DNA from: Pseudomonas paraversuta
GTDB lineage: Bacteria > Pseudomonadota > Gammaproteobacteria > Pseudomonadales > Pseudomonadaceae
Assembly (NCBI RefSeq): GCF_904063065.1
Contig: NZ_CAJFCL010000010.1
Location: 62,001 to 126,000 of the forward strand
Direction: 5' to 3'
DNA length: 64,000 bases
The notes beneath the pieces are model-generated. The model searched no databases and was not told the origin of the DNA. It was given only the letters and a program-made list of their open reading frames with translations. The position numbers were made by a program, and so were the translations under genes. Each line of letters starts with the position of its first letter. The first letter of the stretch is position 1. Shown one piece after another: positions 37,481-46,421 of this stretch.

Positions 37481-39223
37481 TCAGGCTTCGGGGGCGTTTA
37501 CCGGCTTACCGGCGAAGTAGGTTTTCAGCACTTTGGTATCGTACAACTCGTGGTCGCCGACGTTGAACACATCACGATCGAGGATGATCAGGTCAGCCTG
37601 CTTGCCCGGTGCCAGGGAACCGATCTGTTCAGCAAGCCCCAGGGTTTTGGCAGCGTTGATGGTGTAGGCGTAAAACATGGTCTGGCGATCGACTCGTTCT
37701 TTGGCATTGAGCACGCCCATGGGGCCATCGCGAGTAACGGCCTGGCCGATGGCGTTCCACGGGTTAGGGCTCGATACCGGCCAGTCACTGGCACCCGAAA
37801 TCATCGCACCCGCGTCCTGCAGGGATTTGGCCGGGTACTGATAGCCATAAGCGAAGGCACTGATATAAGGCTTGACCAGGTCAATGGTGTAGCTCTCCTC
37901 GATGGCCCACAGCAGTTGCATCGAGGCAATCACACCGAGCTGGGCAAAGCGTGGAAACTCTTTGGGATTGACCAGTTGCAGGTGGCTGATGCTATGGGCC
38001 ACCGGGGTCGGATTGAGCTTGCGCGCATACTCAAAACCGTTGAGTGACTCACGTACCGCGCGGTCACCGACTGCGTGCATGTGCACGATCCAGCCGCGCT
38101 TTTCTGCCGCGACCACCAGCTCACCGAAGTGCGCCGGGTCGATCAACAGCTCGCCATTTTTGTTGCTGTTTTTATACGGCACGATCACCGCTGCGGTTTG
38201 CCCCGGGTACTCCAGAATGCCGTCGGCAAACACCTTGATCCCGGGGAATGTGAGGTTGGGCACGCCTTCGAACTGCTTCATGACCCGGGCCAGCACTTCA
38301 AGATCGGCAGGCTTGCTTTGGGAGTTGGTGAGCATCAGCGCCGCGACGTGGGCGGTGAGCTCGCCATTTTCTGCAAGCTGGCGATAAAGCGGCAGCACCC
38401 CCAGGGTTTGCTCGGTAGCCGTGAAATCAAACAGCGCGTCACCGGGGCCAGCGTTGGAGGCCGCGTCCATCCAGGCCGTCACCCCGTATTGATTATTGAC
38501 CTTTACCGCTTCGCGGGCAGCTTTGAGCATGACCTCAGGACTTGCCGGAGGAATCTGGCCCCGGACCTGGTCCCAGCGCGACTCGGCAAAAAAACCGGTT
38601 GGAGTGAAGTCTGCTTCGTGGCCCACATAGCCCTGCTCGTTGGCTGGCAGGCTTTTGACCAAGGCGGCATCAATTTTCGCACGCTTGAGCATCGCGTTAT
38701 TGGCCCAGCCGGTGTGCCCGTCGATGCCGCTCAATACCAACGGCTGATCGGCCCAGCGGCCCTGATTGAAAATTTTCCCCAGCTCCCGCGCCTGCTCCCA
38801 ATAAGCAGAACTGACCCCGGCAATATTGATCACGTCGCCCGACCGCGCGGTGCCCGCCTTGTCCTGCTCGATGATCCATTGCTCAAGTTCGGGCAGCGGT
38901 TTTTCTTCGTCGAGCAAATTCGCCCCCAGACTGTTCAGACCGGCGCTCACCGGATGACTGTGGGTATCAATCATCCCGGGCATCAGCACCTTGCCTGCCA
39001 GGTCGACACGCTGGGTGCCGCTGTCGGCCAGTGCCTGGATTTCGGCATCACTGCCCACCTTGCTGATTTTGCCGTTTTCCACCGCCACGGCGCTGACCAA
39101 GGGCTGACCCGGCACGCCGGTGAATACCTTGCCATTGATGAACACCAGGTCGGCAGCGGCCAGAGCTGGCAAAGACGGCAACGCGAACAGCGCGGCCAGC
39201 ACACAGGGGGTAAATCGCTTCAT
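37481..39223 (-). CDS. Exported amidohydrolase (YtcJ-like, amidohydrolase 3 family)
   Basis: A 580-residue metal-dependent hydrolase with a signal peptide (MKRFTPCVLAALFALPSL, cleavage near AAA at ~23), so it works in the periplasm. Metal-binding segments are MPGMIDTHSHPVSAG near residue 85, HMHAVGDRAVRE and SISHLQLV in the middle, and SGASDWPVSSPNP near the end. The start at 39223 has AAGGACC upstream. Substrate unknown; it lies between a TorF porin and polyamine-type genes, so an amide or N-acyl amine is a reasonable guess. Confidence 0.9.
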   Translation of the reverse strand: MKRFTPCVLAALFALPSLPALAAADLVFINGKVFTGVPGQPLVSAVAVENGKISKVGSDAEIQALADSGTQRVDLAGKVLMPGMIDTHSHPVSAGLNSLGANLLDEEKPLPELEQWIIEQDKAGTARSGDVINIAGVSSAYWEQARELGKIFNQGRWADQPLVLSGIDGHTGWANNAMLKRAKIDAALVKSLPANEQGYVGHEADFTPTGFFAESRWDQVRGQIPPASPEVMLKAAREAVKVNNQYGVTAWMDAASNAGPGDALFDFTATEQTLGVLPLYRQLAENGELTAHVAALMLTNSQSKPADLEVLARVMKQFEGVPNLTFPGIKVFADGILEYPGQTAAVIVPYKNSNKNGELLIDPAHFGELVVAAEKRGWIVHMHAVGDRAVRESLNGFEYARKLNPTPVAHSISHLQLVNPKEFPRFAQLGVIASMQLLWAIEESYTIDLVKPYISAFAYGYQYPAKSLQDAGAMISGASDWPVSSPNPWNAIGQAVTRDGPMGVLNAKERVDRQTMFYAYTINAAKTLGLAEQIGSLAPGKQADLIILDRDVFNVGDHELYDTKVLKTYFAGKPVNAPEA

Positions 39224-39262
39224 GTGAAGGTCCTTAGAGGATTTTCTTGTTGTTGTCAGACA

Positions 39263-39299
39263 CACCCTTCGGGAGCTGGCAACCAGCTCCCGAAGGGTG
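39263..39299. terminator. Strong hairpin after the PuuB-like oxidase gene
   Basis: CACCCTTCGGGAGCTGG and its exact complement flank CAA, giving a 17-base stem that abuts the stop codon of the oxidase gene. No T-run follows on the minus strand, so it could be a weak terminator or an mRNA-stabilising structure. Confidence 0.65.
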
Positions 39300-39300
39300 A

Positions 39301-40599
39301 TTAATGCCCTGCTATTTCCTTGAGCCGGTACCACAACATGCCCAGCGCCAGCAGCGGTGAACGCAGGTGCTTGCCCCCCGGGAATGTCATGTGTGGCACG
39401 CGGCTGAACAGTTCGAAACCATTGCTCTGTTCAAGGCTGATCGCTTGCGCGACCAGGCGCGCCGCCATATGCGTGGTGTTGATCCCGTGCCCGGCATACG
39501 CCTGGGCATAAAACACGTTGGGATGGGCCTGCAACCGGCCGATCTGCGGCAGCCGGTTGGCACCGATGCCGATCATGCCGCTCCACTGGAAGTCGATGCG
39601 CTTGCCCGCCAGCTGCGGGAAGACCTCCAGCATTTTCGGGCGCATGTAACCGGCGATGTCCTGCAAGGTGCGCCCCGAGTAATGGCACGCGCCCCCGAAC
39701 AACAGGCGTCGGTCAGCCGACAACCGATAGTAATCAAGCCCTACCCGCTGATCGCACAAAGCGCGATTGTCCGGAATCAGCGCACTGGCCAGCTCCTCGC
39801 TCAAGGGTTCGGTGGCGATGACATAGCTGGCAGCGGCCAGCACCTTGCCACTGAGTGCCGGCTCCAGCTCGCCCAGATGGGCATTGCCGGCGAGTACCAG
39901 GGTTTTGGCCCTGACCACGCCGCTGGCGGTATGGACCCGGATCTGCGGGCCATATTCGATACGGGTGGCGGCACTGTTCTGGTACAACCTGACGCCCAGT
40001 TGCTGAGCTACCCGGGCTTCGCCCAGTGCCAGATTGAGCGGATGCAAGTGCCCCGAGCCTTCATCAGTCAGCCCGCCGAGGTAGCGATCGGAACCCACCA
40101 CCCGGTGCATGTCAGTGCGCCCGATCAGCTCGACCTTGTGCCTGTAGCCCAGCCTGTGCAGCGACTCTTGCTCGGCGATCAGGTTTTCAACATGGCGCGG
40201 GGTATTGGCCAGCTCGCAGAACCCCCAGCGCAAGTCGCAGTCGATGGCATGTTTTTCGATGCGCTGACGCACCAGATCCACTGCGTCCAGGCCCAGATGT
40301 TCCAGCACTCTGACGCCTTCACGGCCGATGGTTTTTTCGTGCGCATCCAGATCGTGACCCACCCCGCGAATCAACTGCCCGCCGTTACGGCCACTGGCAC
40401 CCCAGGCGACTTGATGCGCCTCGAGCACGATCACCGAATGGCCGCGCTCCGCCAGTTCAATTGCGGTATTCAACCCGGTAAAACCCGCGCCGATGATGCA
40501 CACGTCCGCCTCGGCCTGCCCCTCAAGTACCGGGCAAGTGAGCTGCTGATTGCGGGTGGCGCTGTAATAGGTATGCGGTAAAGACAGCATGGACGTCAT
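39301..40599 (-). CDS. FAD-dependent oxidase, PuuB-like (gamma-glutamylputrescine oxidase family)
   Basis: A 432-residue flavoprotein of the DAO family. The FAD motif CIIGAGFTGLNTAIELAERGH lies near residue 34 and the typical PuuB segment VLEAHQVAWGASGRNGGQ follows. The C-terminal region (AYAGHGINTTHMAARL) carries the second FAD contact. Relatives oxidise gamma-glutamyl polyamines, and a glutamyl-polyamine synthetase gene lies two genes upstream, which supports that role; the exact amine is unknown. Confidence 0.9.
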   Translation of the reverse strand: MTSMLSLPHTYYSATRNQQLTCPVLEGQAEADVCIIGAGFTGLNTAIELAERGHSVIVLEAHQVAWGASGRNGGQLIRGVGHDLDAHEKTIGREGVRVLEHLGLDAVDLVRQRIEKHAIDCDLRWGFCELANTPRHVENLIAEQESLHRLGYRHKVELIGRTDMHRVVGSDRYLGGLTDEGSGHLHPLNLALGEARVAQQLGVRLYQNSAATRIEYGPQIRVHTASGVVRAKTLVLAGNAHLGELEPALSGKVLAAASYVIATEPLSEELASALIPDNRALCDQRVGLDYYRLSADRRLLFGGACHYSGRTLQDIAGYMRPKMLEVFPQLAGKRIDFQWSGMIGIGANRLPQIGRLQAHPNVFYAQAYAGHGINTTHMAARLVAQAISLEQSNGFELFSRVPHMTFPGGKHLRSPLLALGMLWYRLKEIAGH

Positions 40600-40621
40600 A
40601 AAGAATTTGCCTGCTCAGTGA

Positions 40622-40643
40622 CCGGGCACCCCTGGGTGCCCGG
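40622..40643 (-). terminator. Hairpin after the PotF-like gene
   Basis: CCGGGCACCC-CT-GGGTGCCCGG, a perfect 10-base stem seven bases after the binding-protein stop codon and before the oxidase gene. It may lower read-through into the oxidase and amidohydrolase genes. Confidence 0.6.
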
Positions 40644-40650
40644 CACAGGA

Positions 40651-41739
40651 TTAACGACCGGACTTGAACTTGTTCCACGAGCGCGTCATCCAGCGCATAA
40701 GGTCAGGTGGCAGCTCCGATGACACATAGAGCTTGGCCTGCACCGACTCGGGCGGGTAGATCGACGGGTTGTGGGTAATTTCATCACTCATCAGGGCCGT
40801 GGCCTGGGTGTTGGCATTGGCATACCCCACGTACTCGCTGATTTTGGCAATCACCTCGGGTTGCAGCAGGTAATTGATAAACGCGTGGGCCTGCTTGGGG
40901 TTCTTGGCATCGGCCGGGATGGTCAGCATGTCGAACCACAGGTTGCCCCCCTCTTTGGGCACCACGTAGGCAATGTTCACCCCGTTGCCCGCCTCTTGCG
41001 CACGATGGATGGCCTGGTACACGTCTCCGGAATAACCGAAGGCGATACAAATGTCGCCGTTGGCCAGGTCGGTCACGTATTTGGAGGAATGGAAGTAGCT
41101 GATGTAAGGCCGCAGTGGCTGCAGTTTTTTCTCGGCGACCTTGTAGTCCTCAGGCTTCAGGCTGCGGGCGTCGAGCCCCAGATAGTTGAGCATCGACGGC
41201 ATCACTTCGTCGGCGGAGTCCATAAAGGCAACACCGCAGCTTTTGAGTTTCTTCAGGTTTTCAGGCTCGAACAGCACGCTCCAGGAGTCTATTTTGTCGA
41301 TGCCAAGCACCTGCTTGACCTTGTCGACGTTGTAGCCAATGCCATTGGTGCCCCACAGATAAGGCACCGCGTACTCATTGCCCGGGTCGTTGGCTTCCAG
41401 GCGCGCCAGCAACACCGGGTCAAGATTCTTCCAGTTGGGAATCTGGGACTTGTCGAGTTTCTGGAACACCCCGGCCTTGATCTGACGCCCCAGGAAGTGG
41501 TTGCTCGGCACGACCACGTCGTAGCCGGTGCGCCCGGCCAGCAACTTGCCTTCCAGGGTTTCGTTGGAGTCAAACACGTCATAAACCGGCTTGATCCCGG
41601 TCTGATGCTCAAAGTTCACCAACGTGTCTTCGGCAATGTAGTCCGTCCAGTTATAGATATTGACCACGTCTTGCGCCGACGCCTGGCCAGCAAGGCCGCA
41701 AAGTGCCGCGAGCGTCAGTTTCAGGGCGATACGTTTCAT
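40651..41739 (-). CDS. Polyamine ABC transporter substrate-binding protein (PotF/SpuD-like)
   Basis: A 362-residue periplasmic binding protein. Signal peptide MKRIALKLTLAALCGLAGQASA, then the family start VVNIYNWTDYIAEDTLVNFE and the ligand-site segments YDVFDSNETLEGKLLAGRTG and YLWGTNGIGYNVDKV. The start at 41739 is preferred over 41745 because AGGA then lies seven bases upstream. No permease or ATPase genes of an ABC transporter follow, so it must use components encoded elsewhere. Neighbours handle glutamylated polyamines. Confidence 0.92.
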   Translation of the reverse strand: MKRIALKLTLAALCGLAGQASAQDVVNIYNWTDYIAEDTLVNFEHQTGIKPVYDVFDSNETLEGKLLAGRTGYDVVVPSNHFLGRQIKAGVFQKLDKSQIPNWKNLDPVLLARLEANDPGNEYAVPYLWGTNGIGYNVDKVKQVLGIDKIDSWSVLFEPENLKKLKSCGVAFMDSADEVMPSMLNYLGLDARSLKPEDYKVAEKKLQPLRPYISYFHSSKYVTDLANGDICIAFGYSGDVYQAIHRAQEAGNGVNIAYVVPKEGGNLWFDMLTIPADAKNPKQAHAFINYLLQPEVIAKISEYVGYANANTQATALMSDEITHNPSIYPPESVQAKLYVSSELPPDLMRWMTRSWNKFKSGR

Positions 41740-41792
41740 CCACATGTCCTTTCTCTGAGTACATTTTGCAATGCTTTGGCCGCAGGTACGGC

Positions 41793-43151
41793 CTACACGC
41801 TGAACAGCAGGAACTCGCGTTCCCAGGAACTGATGACCTGTTTGTAGTTCTCGTGCTCGACGCGCTTGACCGCGACAAAGCCCTTGGTGAAACGCTCACC
41901 CAGATATTTTTTCGCCATGTCCGACTGCTCCATGCATTCCAGCGCAGCTTCCAGGGTCAGCGGCAGGCGCAGGTTGCGCCGTTCATAGCCGCGGCCGACC
42001 ACCGGCGCGCTCGGTTCGATACCCTCGACCATACCTGCATAACCGCAGAGCAGACTGGCGGCCAGGGCCAGATAGGGGTTGGCATCGGCACCGGCCAGGC
42101 GGTTTTCCACGCGGCGGTTCTGCGGATCGGAGTCCGGCACGCGCAGGCCGACGGTACGGTTTTCTTCGCCCCATTCCACGTTCACCGGGGCCGAGGTATC
42201 GGGCAGGAAGCGGCGGAACGAGTTCACGTTGGGGGCGAACAGCGGCAGGGTTTCAGGGATGTATTTTTGCAGGCCGCCAATGTGATGCATGAACAGCTCG
42301 CTCATGCTGCCATCGGGATTGGAGAACACCGAAACTCCGGTCTCCAGATCGACCACGCTCTGGTGGACATGCATGGCGCTGCCCGGTTCACCGGTCATCG
42401 GCTTGGCCATGAAGGTGGCGCTGACGTCATGTTTGAGCGCCGCTTCACGCATGGTTCTTTTGAAAATAATGATCTGGTCGGCCAGGGACAGCGCGCCACC
42501 GTGACGGAAGTTGATTTCCATCTGAGCAGTGCCTTCCTCGTGAATCAGGGTGTCCAGATCCAGCCCCTGGGCTTCGCTCCAGTCATACATGTCTTCAAAC
42601 AGCGGATCGAATTCGTTGGTAGCCTCGATTGAATATGACTGGCGCCCGGTCTCCTGGCGGCCCGAACGGCCGACCGGGGGTTTCAACGGATAGTCCGGGT
42701 CAGGGCTGCGCTGGGTCAGGTAGAACTCCATTTCCGGCGCCACGATCGGCTTCCAGCCACGGGCGGTATAGAGGCTCAGGACTTTTTTCAGCAGGTTGCG
42801 CGGCGACAGCTCGATGGCGTTGCCCTGCTTGTCATAGGTGTCGTGAATCACCTGGGCGGTGGGCTCGGAGGCCCAGGGCACGATAAACACGGCGTCCTGA
42901 TCCGGACGGCAATGCATGTCGATATCTGCGGCATCCAGCAACTCGTAGTAAATATCGTCTTCGACGTAATCCCCGGTAACGGTCTGCAACAGAACGCTCT
43001 CCGGCAGGCGCATGCCCTGCTCGTTGAGGAACTTGTTGGTCGGCGATATTTTGCCCCGTGCGATGCCGCTTAAATCAGAGATGAGGCACTCAACTTCGGT
43101 GATTTTGTTTTCTTTTAGCCAATGGCTGAGTCGATCCAGATTGCCTTTCAT
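41793..43151 (-). CDS. Glutamylpolyamine synthetase (glutamine synthetase family)
   Basis: A 452-residue glutamine synthetase-fold enzyme of the PuuA/PauA/SpuI group, joining glutamate to putrescine or another polyamine with ATP. The N-terminus (MKGNLDRLSHWLKENKITEV) and the motifs APEMEFYL, EEGTAQMEINFRHG, MAKPMTGEPGSAMHVHQS and the AGADANPYLALAA segment are as in that group. It lacks the adenylylation tyrosine region of true GlnA, as expected. Start at 43151; the frame is open further left but without family similarity. First gene of the run synthetase-binding protein-oxidase-amidohydrolase. Confidence 0.92.
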   Translation of the reverse strand: MKGNLDRLSHWLKENKITEVECLISDLSGIARGKISPTNKFLNEQGMRLPESVLLQTVTGDYVEDDIYYELLDAADIDMHCRPDQDAVFIVPWASEPTAQVIHDTYDKQGNAIELSPRNLLKKVLSLYTARGWKPIVAPEMEFYLTQRSPDPDYPLKPPVGRSGRQETGRQSYSIEATNEFDPLFEDMYDWSEAQGLDLDTLIHEEGTAQMEINFRHGGALSLADQIIIFKRTMREAALKHDVSATFMAKPMTGEPGSAMHVHQSVVDLETGVSVFSNPDGSMSELFMHHIGGLQKYIPETLPLFAPNVNSFRRFLPDTSAPVNVEWGEENRTVGLRVPDSDPQNRRVENRLAGADANPYLALAASLLCGYAGMVEGIEPSAPVVGRGYERRNLRLPLTLEAALECMEQSDMAKKYLGERFTKGFVAVKRVEHENYKQVISSWEREFLLFSV

Positions 43152-43264
43152 AACGCCTCTTACAGGAATTTGACTGGGCGCCACATGACGACCCGGTTCC
43201 ATGCTGCAAGGCGATAGTGCAATCGTGGGCAGGAGGGCTTCTATCCGATTTGCGCTTTTATTAA

Positions 43265-43281
43265 CGCCCCATTTTGGGGCG
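43265..43281 (-). terminator. Small hairpin after the EutR-like regulator gene
   Basis: CGCCCC-ATTTT-GGGGCG is a 6-base GC stem 21 bases downstream of the regulator stop, before the synthetase gene. Plausible weak terminator. Confidence 0.45.
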
Positions 43282-43301
43282 TCAGAGGAACTCAGGCGGC
43301 G

Positions 43302-44180
43302 TCAGCGAGGGCGCAGCAAGGTCTGGCTGGGCAGTTCGCCAAACAGGCTGCGGTAGGTCTGGGAGAAACGCCCCAGGTGCCAGAATGACCAGCGCATGGC
43401 GATTTCCGCCACCCGGGTATCGCCGGGGGTGCAGCGCAGCAAATCCCGGCGGGCAAAATTCAACCGCCGCAAGCGCTGCCACTGGCTCGGCGAAACCCCG
43501 GCGAAAGAAGTGAAGCTGTGCTGCAACTGGCGAACGGAAACGCCGACCCCCTTGGCCAGGTGCAATACATCCAGGTGTTCCTGGGGGCTGGCCATGACCA
43601 GATCAAATACTCGCTGTATCAGCCGCCGATCATGGGCAAGGTGTTTCTGGCTGGTGCGGTCCGGCGCCTGGCTGGGGCAGTCGAGGATATACAGGCAATC
43701 GTCGACCAGTTGCTGCGCCAGGCTTTCCTCGATCAGGGGCGAGTGCTGGGTGGCCAGCTGCTGCAATGTACGGCTCAGCCAGCGGCCAAAAACCTGGCTT
43801 TGCTGAGACACCAGCTGCGTCAGGAACAGGCCGTCCATGTTGCTCAGGTTATCGAGCCGGCTTAAATAGCGGGGGCCGATCACGACTCCGACTTCCTGAT
43901 AGTTCTCGGGGGTGATCCAGGTGTTTTGCGTGTCTTCATTGAGCAGATACAGGGAGCCGTTACGCGTATCGAAACTGAAGACCAGTGAGTCTGCCGGCGC
44001 TTGAAAATGCTGCTCGATGCGCGTGTTCATGCGTTCTTCATAGGCTTCAATGCCATTGAGCTGCATGTGCACCACTGCACCGTGGAAACAGCCCGCGGAC
44101 ATTTGCTGGTAATGCTCATGCCAGCCCGCGATGACTAATTGCTGATCCACATCCGCCGTGTCATGGGATTGAATCTGCAT
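43302..44180 (-). CDS. AraC family regulator (EutR-like)
   Basis: A 292-residue regulator. The N-terminal ~190 residues form a ligand-sensing domain (MQIQSHDTADVDQQL onward), and the C-terminal ~100 an AraC double helix-turn-helix (LAKGVGVSVRQLQHSFTSFAG and AEIAMRWSFWHLGRFSQTYR, ending FGELPSQTL, close to EutR/FeaR). The start is 44180: the frame stays open for another 270 codons to the left, but those run through the REP array and are not coding. It precedes the glutamylpolyamine synthetase gene on the same strand, so it probably controls that cluster. Confidence 0.9.
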   Translation of the reverse strand: MQIQSHDTADVDQQLVIAGWHEHYQQMSAGCFHGAVVHMQLNGIEAYEERMNTRIEQHFQAPADSLVFSFDTRNGSLYLLNEDTQNTWITPENYQEVGVVIGPRYLSRLDNLSNMDGLFLTQLVSQQSQVFGRWLSRTLQQLATQHSPLIEESLAQQLVDDCLYILDCPSQAPDRTSQKHLAHDRRLIQRVFDLVMASPQEHLDVLHLAKGVGVSVRQLQHSFTSFAGVSPSQWQRLRRLNFARRDLLRCTPGDTRVAEIAMRWSFWHLGRFSQTYRSLFGELPSQTLLRPR

Positions 44181-44356
44181 ACGGCTGCCCTTCCTTGTGC
44201 CCGGGTCCAAGCCAACGGGACACTGCCAGTAATAATTATTATTGGCGCACCTTAGCCTAATGCCCACCAGTAAAGAAACACCCAAAAGGGTCATGGGCGG
44301 GTCTGGCTTGCCCGGGATTGCCTGTACGGAGCCAAGAGTAAAACCGCGTCGCCTGC

Positions 44357-45140
44357 ATCGCTGGCAAGCCAGCTCCCACAGAGGGGCTTGTGAAGCTGAG
44401 AGCTTCTTGTGGGAGCTGGCTTGCCAGGGATTGGCTGTGTGGGCATGCCTTCTCCCACAGGGGGCTTGTGAAGCTGAAAGCTTCTTGTAGGAGCTGGCTT
44501 GCCAGCGATTGGCTGTGTGGGCATGCCTTATCCCACAGAGGGCTTGTGGAGCTGAAAGCTTTTTGTAGGAGCTGGCTTGCCAGCGATTGGCTGTGTGGGC
44601 ATACCTTCTCCCACAGGGACTTGTGAAACTGAAAGCTTCTTGTGGGAGCTGGCTTGCCAGCGATTGGCTGTGTGGGCATGCCTTCTCCCACAGGGGGCTT
44701 GTGAGGCTGAGAGCTTCTTGTGGGAGCTGGCTTGCCAGCGATTGGCTGTGTGGGCATGCCTTCTCCCACAGGGGGACTTGTGAAGCTGAAAGATTCTTGT
44801 GGGAGCTGGCTTGCCAGGGATTGGCTGTGTGGCCATGCCTTCTCCCACAGGGAGACTTGTGAAGCTGAAAGCTTTTTGTGGGAGCTGGCTTGCCAGCGAT
44901 TGGCTGTGCGGGCATGCCTTCTCCCACAGGGGGCTTGTGGGGCTGAAAGCTTCTTGTGGGAGCTGGCTTGCCAGCGATTGGCTGTGTGGGCATGCCTTAT
45001 CCCACAGAGGGCTTGTGGAGCTGAAAGCTTTTTGTAGGAGCTGGCTTGCCAGCGATTGGCTGTGCGGGCATGCCTTCTCCCACAGGGGGCTTGTGGGGCT
45101 GAAAGCTTTTTGTGGGAGCTGGCTTGCCAGCGATTGGCTC
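44357..45140. repeat. Tandem REP array, ten 77-79-bp units
   Basis: GAGCTGGCTTGCCAG occurs ten times at 44413, 44491, 44569, 44646, 44724, 44803, 44882, 44960, 45038 and 45116 (period 77-79, mostly 78). One inverted copy starts the array at 44357-44380. Each unit has a REP with a GCTGGC-TT-GCCAGC hairpin, then a TGTGTGGGCATGCCTTCTCCCACA segment whose end mirrors the REP start, then a GCTTGTGAAGCTGAAAGCTTCT spacer. Because 78 is divisible by three, long open frames appear on both strands; they encode the same 26-residue repeat and I regard them as artefacts. It fills most of the 973-base gap between the EutR-like and Lrp-type regulator genes. Confidence 0.95.
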
Positions 45141-45153
45141 GCCGGCATTGCGG

Positions 45154-45636
45154 TCAGGCTTTTGGGCCTTTGACCGGCCAGGCCACGAACGGCTTGATTT
45201 CCTTGAGTACAAACATGCTCTGCATCTCTTTGATCCCTGTCAGGCGCCGGATCACCGACATGGCAAAGTCGGCAAAGGTGTCCAGGTCCCGCGAGACCAC
45301 TTGCAACAGAAAGTCCGCGTCGCCACCAATGCTGTAGCAAGCCACCACGTCTTCGAGGGCCATGACTTCCTGCTCGAACTTGCGGGCTTCGACTTCGCTG
45401 TGACGATCAATGGTGACCCGCACAAACACCAGCACCCCCAGCCCGATCTTGCGGCGGTCCAGTACCGCGCGATAACCCTGAATCACTTTGTGCTCTTCAA
45501 GCTGACGCACCCGGCGCCAGCAAGGCGAGGCCGACATGCCGATGCCATCGGCCAGGGTCTGGTTGGTCGTGCGCCCATCCTGCTGCAAGGCCGCGAGAAT
45601 TCTGGCGTCGATTGCGCTTAAAGCCTGCTCGGTCAT
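45154..45636 (-). CDS. Lrp/AsnC family regulator
   Basis: A 160-residue feast/famine regulator: N-terminal helix-turn-helix (SAIDARILAALQQDGRTTNQ and GMSASPCWRRVRQLEEHKVI), then the RAM/effector domain (VTIDRHSEVEARKFEQEV, ending FVLKEIKPFVAWPV). It is divergent from a LysE family exporter gene with a 136-base gap. Lrp-type proteins often regulate such neighbouring amino acid exporters, so that is the likely target. Confidence 0.93.
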   Translation of the reverse strand: MTEQALSAIDARILAALQQDGRTTNQTLADGIGMSASPCWRRVRQLEEHKVIQGYRAVLDRRKIGLGVLVFVRVTIDRHSEVEARKFEQEVMALEDVVACYSIGGDADFLLQVVSRDLDTFADFAMSVIRRLTGIKEMQSMFVLKEIKPFVAWPVKGPKA

Positions 45637-45772
45637 AAATACCTTCCCATGGTTTGTTCAGGGTAAATCTGACCCAAAATTCAGCAGCCTACAACTTGAA
45701 TAGACCAATTTATCCTGGGTCCGGGAGATATGCTTATTTGCACAAACTCTCTCCCAAGGATGCCTTCGAATC

Positions 45773-46399
45773 ATGCTGGAATTTTCTCAGGTACTCACGT
45801 ACACCGCCGCCCTCGCTGTTGCCGCGGCTATCCCCGGGCCCGGCATGGCGGCACTGGTGGCCCGCAGCGTGAGCGGCGGTGCCTTGCCCGGCTTCAGTTT
45901 GCTGCTTGGCTTGATTCTGGGGGATTTGATTTATTTATCGTTCGCAGTATTTGGCCTGAGCCTGGTCGCCCAACACTTCGATACCTTGTTTGTACTGGTA
46001 CGAATATGTGCTGCGCTGTATCTGGCTTATCTGGCCTGGCAGTTCTGGAGGGCGCAACCCCAGCCCGTCAACGTGGGCAAGCCGCTGAACAGACAAGAGC
46101 TTTTCAGTGCCTGGCTCTCAGGCCTGACCATCACCCTGGGCAACCCGAAAACCATTGCCTTCTATCTGGCGCTACTGCCGCTGGTGATCAACCTGGAGTC
46201 GGTGTCCCTGCAAGTCTGGGGCGTCATGCTGGTGCCGCTGACCATTGCTGTTTTATTTATGGTCGGCGGCCTGTTTGTGCTGGGCGCGGTGCGCATCCGC
46301 CATGTGCTCGCCAGCCCCCGGGCCCAACGGGGGCTGTTCAGGGGGGCGGCGATCATCATGCTCGGCGCCGCAGCGGCCATGCTGGTTCAGGCCGCCTGA
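45773..46399 (+). CDS. LysE/RhtB family amino acid exporter
   Basis: A 208-residue inner-membrane protein with about six segments. The LysE family features are the early AAAIPGPGMAALVARSVSGG and the conserved LTITLGNPKTIAFYLALLPL near residue 120. It would export an amino acid or homoserine-lactone-type compound. It is divergent from the Lrp-type regulator gene and converges on the helicase-nuclease gene with a 22-base gap. Confidence 0.93.
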   Translation: MLEFSQVLTYTAALAVAAAIPGPGMAALVARSVSGGALPGFSLLLGLILGDLIYLSFAVFGLSLVAQHFDTLFVLVRICAALYLAYLAWQFWRAQPQPVNVGKPLNRQELFSAWLSGLTITLGNPKTIAFYLALLPLVINLESVSLQVWGVMLVPLTIAVLFMVGGLFVLGAVRIRHVLASPRAQRGLFRGAAIIMLGAAAAMLVQAA

Positions 46400-46421
46400 C
46401 GCCGGGCGCGCACCGCTTCGC

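Noticed and set aside
38075..40581. Two ~400-codon plus-strand frames opposite the amidohydrolase and oxidase genes
   Set aside because: Antisense shadows of clear enzyme genes; no ribosome sites and no family similarity.
42629..43073. Small plus-strand frames opposite the glutamylpolyamine synthetase gene
   Set aside because: Antisense shadows with biased composition and no ribosome site.
44357..45140. CRISPR array
   Set aside because: Units are 77-79 bases with no unique spacers (the inter-REP segments are nearly identical), and no cas genes are present. It is a tandem REP array.
44257..45340. Long open frames through the 78-bp array on both strands, encoding a 26-residue repeat
   Set aside because: They arise because the REP unit length is a multiple of three. 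They overlap the Lrp-type regulator gene and the gap before the EutR-like gene, occur in several frames and strands at once, and lack ribosome sites.
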